Shown here piece by piece: positions 7,983-16,796 of a stretch of 64,000 nucleotides of DNA. Source of the stretch: Variovorax sp. UMC13 (GTDB lineage Bacteria > Pseudomonadota > Gammaproteobacteria > Burkholderiales > Burkholderiaceae_C). Within the stretch, counting starts at the first letter, position 1. Each line of letters opens with the position of its first letter. Where the stretch lies: NCBI RefSeq assembly GCF_014170375.1, contig NZ_LZZW01000035.1, positions 43,703-107,702 of the forward strand. The letters are read 5' to 3'. Made by a program: the position numbers and the translations under genes. The notes below the pieces were generated by a model. That model searched no databases. It was not told the DNA's origin and saw nothing but the letters and a program-made list of their open reading frames with translations.

Positions 7983-8972
7983 ATGCAAACCACCCTGCTG
8001 AAACCCAAGACCATCCAGGTCGAGCAAATGGCCGCCAACAAGGCAAAGGTCACGCTCGAGCCTTTCGAGCGCGGCTACGGCCACACGCTCGGCAACGCGC
8101 TGCGTCGCGTGCTGCTGTCGTCGATGGTCGGTTATTCGGCCACCGAAGTCACGATCGCGGGCGTGCTCCACGAGTACTCGTCGATCGATGGCGTCCAGGA
8201 AGATGTCGTCAACATCCTGCTGAACCTCAAGGGCGTGGTGTTCAAGCTCCACAACCGCGATGAAGTGACCCTGAGCCTGCGCAAGGACGGTGACGGCCCG
8301 GTGCTGGCATCGGACATCCAGACGCCGCACGACGTCGAGATCATCAACCCGGATCACGTGATCGCGCACCTGTCGCAAGGCGGCAAGCTCGACATGCAGA
8401 TCAAGGTGGAAAAGGGCCGTGGCTACGTGCCCGGCACGATGCGCCGCTATGCGGACGAACCGACGAAGTCGATCGGCCGCATCGTCCTCGACGCCTCGTT
8501 CTCGCCCGTCAAGCGTGTGAGCTACACGGTCGAAAGCGCCCGTGTGGAACAGCGCACCGACCTCGACAAGCTGCTGATCGAAATCGAAACCAACGGTGCC
8601 ATCACCGCTGAAGATGCGGTGCGTGCCTCGGCGAAGATCCTGGTGGAACAGCTGGCTGTGTTCGCGCAGCTCGAAGGCGGCGAACTCGCTGCATTCGACG
8701 CACCCGCGCCGCGCAGTGCCCAGCAGTTCGATCCGATCCTGCTGCGCCCGGTCGACGAGCTCGAGCTCACCGTGCGTTCGGCCAACTGCCTCAAGGCAGA
8801 GAACATCTACTACATCGGCGACCTGATCCAGCGCACCGAGAACGAGCTGCTCAAGACCCCCAACCTGGGTCGCAAGTCGCTCAACGAAATCAAGGAAGTG
8901 CTCGCTTCGCGCGGCCTGACCTTGGGCATGAAGCTCGAAAGCTGGCCGCCGGCCGGCCTCGATAAGCGATAA
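7983..8972 (+). CDS. rpoA: DNA-directed RNA polymerase subunit alpha
   Basis: Alpha dimerises to start RNA polymerase assembly, and its C-terminal domain contacts UP elements and activators. The 329-residue product has the N-terminal assembly domain (FERGYGHTLGNALRRVLLSS about residues 22-41) and the C-terminal domain with LKAENIYYIGDLI and TPNLGRKSLNEIKEVL. AGAGGAAG precedes the ATG. It follows a strong terminator downstream of rpsD and precedes rplQ by 110 nt. Confidence 0.98.
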   Translation: MQTTLLKPKTIQVEQMAANKAKVTLEPFERGYGHTLGNALRRVLLSSMVGYSATEVTIAGVLHEYSSIDGVQEDVVNILLNLKGVVFKLHNRDEVTLSLRKDGDGPVLASDIQTPHDVEIINPDHVIAHLSQGGKLDMQIKVEKGRGYVPGTMRRYADEPTKSIGRIVLDASFSPVKRVSYTVESARVEQRTDLDKLLIEIETNGAITAEDAVRASAKILVEQLAVFAQLEGGELAAFDAPAPRSAQQFDPILLRPVDELELTVRSANCLKAENIYYIGDLIQRTENELLKTPNLGRKSLNEIKEVLASRGLTLGMKLESWPPAGLDKR

Positions 8973-9082
8973 TCCGCGATTCGGCCAAAAAGTAATCGGC
9001 CCCCGCTTCGAGAGAAGCAGGCCAGTGCGATGGGCAGTACCTGATACGGCTGCCTGTTTTTATAAAGTAAAGGAAAAGCACC

Positions 9083-9481
9083 ATGCGTCACGGACACGGA
9101 CTCCGCAAACTCAACCGCACCAGCTCGCACCGCCTTGCGATGCTGCAGAACATGATGAACTCGCTCATCGAGCACGAAGTCATCAAGACCACGGTCCCCA
9201 AGGCCAAGGAACTGCGCCGCGTCATCGAACCGATGATCACGCTGGCCAAGAACCCCACGCTCGCCAACAAGCGCCTGGCCTTCGACCGCCTGCGCGACCG
9301 CGACAGCGTCGTCAAGCTCTTCGCCGATCTGGGCCCGCGTTTCGCGGCACGTCCGGGCGGCTACACGCGCATCCTGAAGATGGGTTTCCGCGTGGGCGAC
9401 AACGCGCCGATGGCACTGGTCGAACTGGTCGACCGTCCCGAAATTAAAGAAGCTTCTGACGAGCAAAGCGCCGCAGAATAA
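9083..9481 (+). CDS. rplQ: 50S ribosomal protein L17
   Basis: L17 (bL17) is a bacteria-specific large-subunit protein near the exit tunnel. The product is 132 residues, starting MRHGHGLRKLNRTSSHR, with the TTVPKAKELRRVIEPMI block. AAGGAAA precedes the ATG. The 110-nt leader after rpoA contains a small perfect hairpin (GCTTC-GAGA-GAAGC, 9005-9018) and a weaker stem followed by T5. The stop is 18 nt before an initiator tRNA gene. Confidence 0.98.
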   Translation: MRHGHGLRKLNRTSSHRLAMLQNMMNSLIEHEVIKTTVPKAKELRRVIEPMITLAKNPTLANKRLAFDRLRDRDSVVKLFADLGPRFAARPGGYTRILKMGFRVGDNAPMALVELVDRPEIKEASDEQSAAE

Positions 9482-9499
9482 GGTATACTTCTAGCTTGC

Positions 9500-9576
<77 letters not shown>

Positions 9577-9602
9577 ACATATCAGCCTACCAGCTGATAC
9601 CC

Positions 9603-9637
9603 AAAACACCCACTTCTCAGTGGGTGTTTTGCTTTGT
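9603..9637 (+). terminator. intrinsic terminator after tRNA-fMet
   Basis: A perfect 12-bp stem, AAAACACCCACT (9603-9614) with AGTGGGTGTTTT (9619-9630), loop TCTC. The A-tract and T-tract are part of the stem, so it may act in both directions. It closes the alpha-operon/tRNA unit and also lies downstream of the minus-strand HDOD gene. Confidence 0.85.
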
Positions 9638-9727
9638 GCGTTCGATGTTGGCGAGGCATCGGACGTGGCCTCGACAGGCGAAAAAAAGCCAGGTCCGCGC
9701 CTGGCCCTGGGTGGTTGGTGCGGCGCT

Positions 9728-10957
9728 TCAGCGAGGCAATGCCGCCAGCGTGCGCAGCAGCGCCCGGTTGATCTCCTCCGTTCCCATCTCGTAGGCCTGT
9801 CGCAGCGCGCGCAGCGGCTGCGGATCCTCCGATTCGAGCGCGAACGCGACCTGCAGCGAGGGCGCATAGGGACCGGTGCCCGAGATCGCCGCGGTCACGA
9901 TGCGGTCGGCCAGCGGGATGCGCGCGAAGCTCGCGCGCAAGGGTTCGTCGAGCACCAGGTCGAGCTGCGCGAACAGGCCGCACAGGTAGACCTCGCGCCG
10001 CAGGTCGTCCTCGATGCCGGCGTCCATCAGGTGCTCCATCAGATGGCCGCGCATCACCATGGTCGCGTTCACGGGACGCAGGTTGGGGTCTTCGCTGGCG
10101 TGCGGCAGCTGCTCGGCCAGCCAAGTGTTGAGCGCGCGGAAACCCAGCATCATGAAGCCGTGGCGCAGCGAGGACACGCCGTTGCGCAGCCCCAGTCCGG
10201 CCGAGTTGAGGTACAGGAACAGCCGGTAGGCCAGGCTGGGTTCCTGCCCAAAGGCCTGTTCGATGCGGTCGAGCGACTGCTCGCTGTCCAGCGCGTTCAT
10301 CGCCTGCACGATGGTGCGGCGCGTGGGCGGCAGCGGCTGGCCGGCGTAGCGGTGCAGCACGTCCTCGGTGGGCCAGCCGGCCACGGCCCAGGCGCCCTGC
10401 TGGTCCAGCGCATGCTCGGCCAGCGCGCGGCTGGCCACGCCCTCGACCAGCGCGTTGGCCTGGACCGGGCTGTCGGCCGCGCGGCCCAGCATGCGGCCGG
10501 CGGCACCGGCCTGGCGTGATTTCAGGGCGGCCTGCAGCGCGCCGGCGGCGTCGGCCGGGGCCAGGCGCAGGGCGCGCTGCTTGGCCCAGCGCTCCGCGCC
10601 GGCATCGGCCAGCGCGGCCGGTGCACCGCTGGCGAGCAGGTGCACGCCGCGTTGATGGGCCAGCCGCAGCGCATCGCGCACGCCGCCGCGGTCGAGCCAG
10701 GCCTGGGGCACCACGATCGCCGGGCCGCCGGCTGTGGCATGGGCCAGCAGGCCGGCGAGCAGGTCGGGGGCGCTGGGCGACAGCAGCAGCAGCGGCGACT
10801 CGGCCGACCATTGCTCGGCCAGCGTGCGCAGCAGGTGCTGCCCGTCGATGCCCTGGTCGTCGGCATGCACGAAGAGTTGCACGCCGGCGAGCGCGCGGGC
10901 CTTGTTCCAGAGAGGGCGATAGCCGAGGGTGAGACTGCCGAGAACCGATTGCGCCAT
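9728..10957 (-). CDS. HDOD-domain protein with degenerate EAL-like N-terminal part
   Basis: A 409-residue soluble protein. The C-terminal half (about residues 195-400) has the HDOD pattern, including AMNALDSEQSLDRIEQAF, the LFLYLNSAGLGLRNGVSSLRH block and YLCGLFAQLDLVL. The N-terminal half, with LPSPS-like and VVPQAWLD segments, resembles the EAL-like part of YuxH-type proteins but shows no EAL signature, so c-di-GMP hydrolysis is unlikely. HDOD proteins are signalling or scaffold proteins without a defined reaction. It lies 23 nt after flgL on the same strand, so it is probably read as the last gene of the flg operon; a link to motility is inferred. Confidence 0.8.
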   Translation of the reverse strand: MAQSVLGSLTLGYRPLWNKARALAGVQLFVHADDQGIDGQHLLRTLAEQWSAESPLLLLSPSAPDLLAGLLAHATAGGPAIVVPQAWLDRGGVRDALRLAHQRGVHLLASGAPAALADAGAERWAKQRALRLAPADAAGALQAALKSRQAGAAGRMLGRAADSPVQANALVEGVASRALAEHALDQQGAWAVAGWPTEDVLHRYAGQPLPPTRRTIVQAMNALDSEQSLDRIEQAFGQEPSLAYRLFLYLNSAGLGLRNGVSSLRHGFMMLGFRALNTWLAEQLPHASEDPNLRPVNATMVMRGHLMEHLMDAGIEDDLRREVYLCGLFAQLDLVLDEPLRASFARIPLADRIVTAAISGTGPYAPSLQVAFALESEDPQPLRALRQAYEMGTEEINRALLRTLAALPR

Positions 10958-10980
10958 GGAAGAGGGGAGAGGTGCGGCCG

Positions 10981-12177
10981 TCAGCCGAGGAAGTTGAACA
11001 GGGACAGTTTCTGGATCTGCGCGTACGAGCCCAGCGCGGCCGAGTACGCGGTTTCCTTGGCCTTGAATTCCGACAGCGCCTTGACCACGTCCAGGTCTTC
11101 CGCGCGCGAGCGGTCGGCTTCGAGCAGCAGGCTGCGGGTGGCCTGCCGGTCGGTGATGTTGTCGACCCGGTTGAGCAGGTCGCCCGCGCGGCCGCGCGTG
11201 GCCGACAGCCGCGCGCTGGCCGCATCGATCTGCGACAGCGCCTGGGCCACGGTCTGCGCGACGGCGCTGCTGCTGGTGGCGTCGCGCAGGCCCGCGATCG
11301 CCTGGTCGAGCACGCCGAACAGGCTGGTGCGGGTGCTGGGTGCGATCTCGAGCGAATCGCCCGCGGCCGGCGTGCCGCTGGCCACCAGCGACAGGCCGTC
11401 GAAGCCGATCGCCTGGCCGCTCTTGTAGGGCTGGGCGGACTGCACGGCGGTGTTGGTCGTGGTGTCGATCACGTCGTAATGGGTCACGCCCGCGTTCACG
11501 CTGAATTCGATCCGGTAGCCGTGGCCGGTGAGCGCCGTGGGGTCGGTGACCTTGCCGGCATCGCTCGACACCTTGGAGGTGCCCGCGCCCAGCGCGACGG
11601 TGAACACGCCGTTGCCGGTCGGCACGTCCATCCAGGTCGCGTGGCCGTCGAGCGAGGCCGGCACCGCCAGCTCGCCCGCGGCGGCCTGGCCCGCGATGCC
11701 CTGGTAGCTCACGCCCGCGGCGCCGCCGTCGACGAAGGGCGCGTCGGTGCTGCCCAGGCCGCCGAACAGGGGCTGGCCGTTGCTGTCCTTGGTGTTCGCA
11801 TAGCCCAGCAACTGGTCACGCAGGGTGCTCAGCTGCTGCGCGATGCTGGCGCGGTCGGTGGCCGAGAGGCCGGGGTTGCCGGCCTGCACGACCAGCGTGC
11901 GGAAGCTCTGCACCGCCGTGACCGCATCGCCCAGCGTGGATTCGGCCGTGGCCACCGCGTTGCGCTGCACCTCGAGCGCGCGCTGGTCGGCGGCCACGCG
12001 GGCCATGCGGGTCTGGGCGCGCTCGGCCTGCGCCGCGCCGGTCGGGTCGTCGCTCGGGCGCAGCACCCGCTTGCTCGCGGTCATCTGCTCCTGCAGGCGC
12101 GAGAGCTGCGATTGCCGCGTCATCAGCTGGTTGAGCGCGTTGTCGTAGGTGTTGCCGGTCGCGAGGCGTGTGCTCAT
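10981..12177 (-). CDS. flgL: flagellar hook-filament junction protein 3
   Basis: FlgL (HAP3) joins the hook, via FlgK, to the filament outside the cell and is secreted by the flagellar export apparatus with FlgN as chaperone. The 398-residue product has flagellin-like ends: RLATGNTYDNALNQLMTRQ at the N terminus, the KRVLRPSDDPTGAAQA motif near residues 35-50 and a helical C terminus ending LSLFNFLG. It is the penultimate gene of the minus-strand flg operon, 38 nt after flgK. Confidence 0.96.
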   Translation of the reverse strand: MSTRLATGNTYDNALNQLMTRQSQLSRLQEQMTASKRVLRPSDDPTGAAQAERAQTRMARVAADQRALEVQRNAVATAESTLGDAVTAVQSFRTLVVQAGNPGLSATDRASIAQQLSTLRDQLLGYANTKDSNGQPLFGGLGSTDAPFVDGGAAGVSYQGIAGQAAAGELAVPASLDGHATWMDVPTGNGVFTVALGAGTSKVSSDAGKVTDPTALTGHGYRIEFSVNAGVTHYDVIDTTTNTAVQSAQPYKSGQAIGFDGLSLVASGTPAAGDSLEIAPSTRTSLFGVLDQAIAGLRDATSSSAVAQTVAQALSQIDAASARLSATRGRAGDLLNRVDNITDRQATRSLLLEADRSRAEDLDVVKALSEFKAKETAYSAALGSYAQIQKLSLFNFLG

Positions 12178-12215
12178 GGCGTTCTTTTCCAGGGTGCGGG
12201 AGGTGGGGCGCGGCC

Positions 12216-14102
12216 TCAGGCCATGCCATGCAGCAGCGAGTCGAAGACGGTCTGCGCGATCTGGATCATCTTGGCCGAGGCCTGGTAGGCCTGCTGGTAC
12301 TGCAGCAGCTTGGCGGCCTCTTCGTCGAGGTTCACGCCGGCGCCGTTGGCGCGCTCGGTCTCGAGGTTGGCGGCGATGCTGCCCGACACGTCGGCCGCGT
12401 ACTGCGCGCTCTGCGAGCGCACGCCGATCTGCGCCATCAGCCCGGCGTAGCCGTCGACCATCGAGGCGCCGTCGAACATCGCCTTGTCGCGCAGCCCGGC
12501 CAGCGCACCCGCGTTGCCCGCGCCGAGCTTGCTGTAGCCCGGCGTCGCGGCCTGCACGGTGATTACGTCGCCGGCCTTGGGCGTGCCGCTCAGGGTCAGC
12601 GACCAGCCGTTGAAGGCGATCGGCTGGCCGGCCACGTAGGGCTGGCCCGTCGGGTTGCCGGTGCCCGTGCCCGACACGCTGTAGCTGCCGTCGGCCGCGA
12701 AGGTCAGGGTCACGGTGGCGCCCTGGTTGGCGTGGTTCGACGTCGCGGCCAGCGAGGCCACGCTCACGCTGCCGGTGTTGGCCGCGGCGGGCCGGGCCTC
12801 GACCGGGCTGGCGGCCGCGATCTCGCGCGGCGAGGTCATCGCCATCGCCATGCTGCCCGCGGCGTTGGCATAGGGCTTGATCACGAAGCTGTCGCCGGCC
12901 GCGGGCGTGCCCGCGTTGAGCTCGAAGGTCAGGCCGTCGATCTGCAGCGGCAGCGGGCCGCTGAAGCTGCTGCGCTTGCCGTCGGACAGGCGCGTCACCT
13001 CGATCGCGCCGGCGCTGCCGAAGCTCACCTGGTAGGACGAGGGCACCAGCGCGCTGGCGTTGCTCACGCTCGCGCCGAGCGTCGCGTTGCCGGTGTTGGC
13101 CGTGCTGGCCGATGCATCGGGAATGGCGATGGCGCGGAAGATGGCCGCGCCGGCATGGCCGTCGAGGTCCAGCCCGAGCTGGTTCTGTGCGTTGAGCTCG
13201 CTGCTGATCGCCAGCGCCATGCGCCCGAGGCTGTCACGCGCGGCCACCAGGTCCGAATTCTGGAAGCGCAGCAGGCCCGCCACTTCGCCGCCGCCCAGCG
13301 TGGCCTCGTCCAGCGGCGTGGTGAGCGTGCCGCGCGTCATCGCCAGCTGGCGCGTGCCGTTGTCGCCGATGGTGAGCGACATCGTGGCGGCCGTGGTGCC
13401 CAGCACCAGCGCCTGGCTGCCGACGAACACGCTGAGCGTGCCGTCGCCGGCATCGACGGTCGTCACCTGCACCTGCTGGCCGAGCTGGCGCATCAGCTGG
13501 TCGCGCTGGTCGAGCAGGTCGTTGGGGCTCTGGCCGCCGCCGGTGGTGCGCGCGATCTGCAGGTTCAGCGCGGCCACGCGCTGGGCCATGCTGTTGATCG
13601 AGGTCACGGCGTCGCCCAGCTGGGCGTTCACGCCGCGCTGCAGGTCGTCGAGCTGCGACTGGGCGTTGCGGAAGCGCGAGGCCATCTCGTCGGCGCGCGT
13701 CAGCACCACGTTGCGGGCGCTGATATCGCCGGGCGCGCTCGCCACGTCGGTGAAGGCGTTGAGCATGTCGCTGACCGAGGCGCCGAGGCCGCTGGCACCG
13801 CCCTTGAAGATGTCCTCCAGCGCGGCCAGGCGGTCGGCGCGCGTGCTGTCCATGGCCGACACCGACTGGGCGAGCCCGGCCTGGCGCGTGAGGAACTCGT
13901 TGTGCGCGCGCTCGATGGTGCTCACCGTCACGCCGCTGCCGATGTAGCCGCCGCCGGTGTACTGGCCCGGGACCTGCTGCAGCACCGCGCTCTGGCGCGA
14001 GTAGCCGACCGTGTTGGCGTTGGCTACGTTGTGGCCGGTGGTGGACAGCGCGACCTGGTTGGCGAGCAGGGCCCGCGTGCCGATGTTGAGCAGGGAACTC
14101 AT
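12216..14102 (-). CDS. flgK: flagellar hook-associated protein 1
   Basis: FlgK (HAP1) forms the first junction ring between hook and filament. At 628 residues it is within the family range. The N terminus has LLNIGTRALLANQVALSTTG and the rod/hook signature with NVANANTVGYSRQ. The C terminus carries NLDEEAAKLLQYQQAYQASA, the coiled D0 segment. The middle is repetitive in Ala/Gly/Thr, as in other variable outer domains. Lies between flgJ (15-nt gap) and flgL. Confidence 0.97.
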   Translation of the reverse strand: MSSLLNIGTRALLANQVALSTTGHNVANANTVGYSRQSAVLQQVPGQYTGGGYIGSGVTVSTIERAHNEFLTRQAGLAQSVSAMDSTRADRLAALEDIFKGGASGLGASVSDMLNAFTDVASAPGDISARNVVLTRADEMASRFRNAQSQLDDLQRGVNAQLGDAVTSINSMAQRVAALNLQIARTTGGGQSPNDLLDQRDQLMRQLGQQVQVTTVDAGDGTLSVFVGSQALVLGTTAATMSLTIGDNGTRQLAMTRGTLTTPLDEATLGGGEVAGLLRFQNSDLVAARDSLGRMALAISSELNAQNQLGLDLDGHAGAAIFRAIAIPDASASTANTGNATLGASVSNASALVPSSYQVSFGSAGAIEVTRLSDGKRSSFSGPLPLQIDGLTFELNAGTPAAGDSFVIKPYANAAGSMAMAMTSPREIAAASPVEARPAAANTGSVSVASLAATSNHANQGATVTLTFAADGSYSVSGTGTGNPTGQPYVAGQPIAFNGWSLTLSGTPKAGDVITVQAATPGYSKLGAGNAGALAGLRDKAMFDGASMVDGYAGLMAQIGVRSQSAQYAADVSGSIAANLETERANGAGVNLDEEAAKLLQYQQAYQASAKMIQIAQTVFDSLLHGMA

Positions 14103-14117
14103 GGGAAGGGATGGGCC

Positions 14118-14978
14118 TCAGGCCTGTTGGGAGCGCTGGATCAGCAGTGTCGAATTGATGGCGCGGCTCAACTTGGCCGCATAGGCCGGGTCGGTCGCAT
14201 AGCCCGCGCGCTGCAGCTCGGTCGCGTAGGCCGCGGCCGAGCCGGTGCTGGCGCGCGCCTGCGCATAGCGCGGGCTCTCGCCGATCAGCCGCGCGTAGTC
14301 GCGAAACGACGCCTCGTAGGAGTCGTAGGCGCGGAACTTCGCCGACACCTTGCGCGGCTCGCCGTCGATGTACTCGGTGGTGGTGATGGTCGCCACCTTG
14401 CCGGTCCAGCCCGGGCCGGCCTTGATGCCGAAGAGGTTGAAGGAGTTGCTGCCGTCGGCGTTGCGGATCTCGCTGCGGCCCCAGCCGGTCTCGTGCCCGG
14501 CCTGGCCGATCATGAAGCTCGACGGGATGCCCGTGGCCTGCGCCACGCGCTCGGCCGCGGCGCCGTGTTGCGACACGAAGCCGCTCTGCGAGGCCGTCGG
14601 ATTGATGCGCGTCGCGGCGGGAGGCAGCGACACGGTCGGCACATTGCCGCGCGCGTTGCCCGTCATCTGCTGCGTGAGCTGGCGCGCGATCGCGTCGCTC
14701 AGCCCGCCGGGCATGCCCGACAGCTGCACCGCGAACTGCTGGTCGAGCAGGTCGGTGCCCAGCTTCTCGCCGTCGCTGTCCATCAGGCCCGACTTCATCG
14801 TCGCTTCGCGCATGCTCTTGAGCAGCTCGCGCATGAACAGCGACTCGAACTGCTTGGCCGCTTCCTTGATCGCCTTGGGATCGTTGGCGCCCGCGGCGAG
14901 CTTGAGCGAATCCAGCGAACGTGCGTCGGCCGCGAGGCTGTTGCTGTTCATCGCCGGGATCGAGTTCGAGATCGCCAT
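14118..14978 (-). CDS. flgJ: rod-cap protein and peptidoglycan hydrolase
   Basis: FlgJ caps the growing rod and cuts peptidoglycan for it to pass through the periplasm. The 286-residue product is the two-domain form: an N-terminal rod-binding part (about residues 35-110, with AAKQFESLFMRELLKSMRE) and a C-terminal glucosaminidase-type part with GHETGWGRSEIRNADGSNSF, whose Glu is the expected catalytic residue. Four nt separate it from flgI. Confidence 0.96.
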   Translation of the reverse strand: MAISNSIPAMNSNSLAADARSLDSLKLAAGANDPKAIKEAAKQFESLFMRELLKSMREATMKSGLMDSDGEKLGTDLLDQQFAVQLSGMPGGLSDAIARQLTQQMTGNARGNVPTVSLPPAATRINPTASQSGFVSQHGAAAERVAQATGIPSSFMIGQAGHETGWGRSEIRNADGSNSFNLFGIKAGPGWTGKVATITTTEYIDGEPRKVSAKFRAYDSYEASFRDYARLIGESPRYAQARASTGSAAAYATELQRAGYATDPAYAAKLSRAINSTLLIQRSQQA

Positions 14979-14982
14979 GGCT

Positions 14983-16101
14983 TCAAATGACTTCGAGTTC
15001 GGCGTTCATCGCGCCCGAGGCCTTGATGGCCTGCAGGATCGCCAGCAGGTCCTGCGGCGTCGCGCCCAGCGCGTTCAATGCGCGCACCACGTCCGACAGC
15101 TGCGGCGAGTTCGGCACCTGGATCAGGATGCCCGGCTCCTGCTTGATCTGGATGCTGGCCTGCTCGGCCACCACCGTGCGGCCGCCCGACAGCGGCGCGG
15201 GCTGGCTGATCACCGGCGTCGAACTGATCGTGACCGACAGGTTGCCGTGCGCGATCGCGCAGGGGCCCAGGGTCACGGCCTGGTTCAGCACGATCGAGCC
15301 GGTGCGGGCGTTGATCACCACCTTGGCGGCCGGCGCGGCCTGCTCCAGCGTGATCTCCTCGAGTTCGGCGATGAAGTTCACGCGGGCGTTGGCTTCGGTG
15401 GGGGCGCGCACCTCGACCGAGCGGCCGTCCAGGGCGCGTGCGGTGCCCAGGCCCATCCTGCGGTCGATGGCCTGCGCCACGCGGCGCGCGGTCTGGAAGT
15501 CGGCCGCGTTGAGGCCCAGCGTCACGCTGTCGCCCTCGTGCAGCGGCGAGGGCACGCTGCGCTCCACCTGCGCGCCGTTGGGCACGCGGCCCGCGCTCAG
15601 GTGGTTGATCTGCACCTTGCTGCCGCCGGCCGACGCGCCCGCGCCGCCGACCACCAGGTTGCCCTGCGCCAGCGCGTAGATCTCGCCGTCGGCACCGCGC
15701 AGCGGCGTCGCCACCAGCATGCCGCCCTTGAGCGACTTGGCATTGCCCATCGAGGAGACGTTGATGTCCAGGGTCTGGCCGGGCTGCGCGAAGGCCGGCA
15801 GTTGCGCGGTCACGATCACCGCCGCCACGTTCTTCAGTTGCAGCTGCGCCGCGCGGTTGTCGGGCAGCGTGATGCCCAGCTGCTGCAGGTAGTTGGCCAC
15901 GCTCTGCGTGGTGTAGGGCATCTGCGTGGTCTGGTCGCCGGTGCCGTCCAACCCCACCACCAGGCCGTAGCCGGTCAGCTGGTTGCTTCGCACGCCCTGC
16001 ACGGCGGCCAGTTCCTTGATGCGCACCGCGTGGGCGGCGGGCAGCAGCAGCACGATCAGTGCGAGCGACGCCAGCAGCCGGCGAAGAAGAAGGCTGTGCA
16101 T
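14983..16101 (-). CDS. flgI: flagellar P-ring protein precursor
   Basis: FlgI polymerises into the P ring around the rod in the peptidoglycan layer, aided by FlgA. The ATG at 16101 gives 372 residues with a clear signal peptide (two Arg, then a Leu/Ala-rich core, cut after AAHA). VRIKELAAVQGVRSNQLTGYG follows as mature N terminus. A TTG two codons earlier overlaps the flgH stop and was not chosen. Translational coupling with flgH is likely (2-nt gap). Confidence 0.97.
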   Translation of the reverse strand: MHSLLLRRLLASLALIVLLLPAAHAVRIKELAAVQGVRSNQLTGYGLVVGLDGTGDQTTQMPYTTQSVANYLQQLGITLPDNRAAQLQLKNVAAVIVTAQLPAFAQPGQTLDINVSSMGNAKSLKGGMLVATPLRGADGEIYALAQGNLVVGGAGASAGGSKVQINHLSAGRVPNGAQVERSVPSPLHEGDSVTLGLNAADFQTARRVAQAIDRRMGLGTARALDGRSVEVRAPTEANARVNFIAELEEITLEQAAPAAKVVINARTGSIVLNQAVTLGPCAIAHGNLSVTISSTPVISQPAPLSGGRTVVAEQASIQIKQEPGILIQVPNSPQLSDVVRALNALGATPQDLLAILQAIKASGAMNAELEVI

Positions 16102-16103
16102 GG

Positions 16104-16796
16104 TCAAAACGGCAGCACGTTCATGAAGAAGCGGCCGAGCCAGGGCATGACCTGCGACTCCTGCTGCGCGCCGCGCCCGCGCGATTCGATGCGCACGTTG
16201 GCCACCTGCAGCGAGTTCACCACGCTGCCGGCCTGGATCGAGCGCGGGTCGACCGTGCCCGAGAAGCGCAGCACGTCCACGTTCTGGTTCACGCCGATCT
16301 GCTTCTCGCCCGTCACCACCAGGTGGCCGTTGGGCTGCACGTCGACCACCGTGGCGGTGATCGAACCCTGGAAGGTGTTGGCGCTCTCGGTGCCGCCCTT
16401 GCCGGCGAAGTTGTTGGCCGAGTCGGCGTTCACGCTGGCGCGCTTGAAGGAGTTGGCCGAGAGCAGCGGGAAGGCGCTGATGCCCGCGTCGATGCCGCTC
16501 TTCTTGTCGATGGTCGAGGTCGACTTCTGGCTCGCGCTGACGTTCTCGACGATCAGGATCGTCACCGTGTCGCCCTGCATGCGCGCGCGGCGGTCCTCGA
16601 ACAGCGGGCGGTAGCGCACCGACTGGAACAGGCTGCCGGTGGGCGCGCGGCTCACGGCCGCGGCCGGCGCCTGCGGCGCGAGTGCGGGCGCGACGGTCGG
16701 CGGCATGTCGACCTGCGGCGTCTGGGCCAGCGTGGAGCAGCCGGCGACGAAGGCGCAGGCCAGCGCGGTCGATGCGAGGCGGAGAAGGGCCGACAT
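16104..16796 (-). CDS. flgH: flagellar L-ring lipoprotein
   Basis: FlgH forms the L ring in the outer membrane. The 230-residue product has a lipoprotein signal, ALACAFVAGCSTLAQ, with C20 as the lipidated cysteine. Further family marks are the LFEDRRARMQGDTVTILI stretch and the C-terminal MPWLGRFFMNVLPF. Its ATG overlaps the flgG stop by one base, so the two are translationally coupled. Confidence 0.97.
   Translation of the reverse strand: MSALLRLASTALACAFVAGCSTLAQTPQVDMPPTVAPALAPQAPAAAVSRAPTGSLFQSVRYRPLFEDRRARMQGDTVTILIVENVSASQKSTSTIDKKSGIDAGISAFPLLSANSFKRASVNADSANNFAGKGGTESANTFQGSITATVVDVQPNGHLVVTGEKQIGVNQNVDVLRFSGTVDPRSIQAGSVVNSLQVANVRIESRGRGAQQESQVMPWLGRFFMNVLPF

Noticed and set aside
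12168..14990. Plus-strand open frame of about 940 codons opposite flgK and flgJ
   Set aside because: A high-GC shadow: its product is Arg/His/Ala/Gly-rich without domain pattern and lies antisense to two clear flagellar genes.
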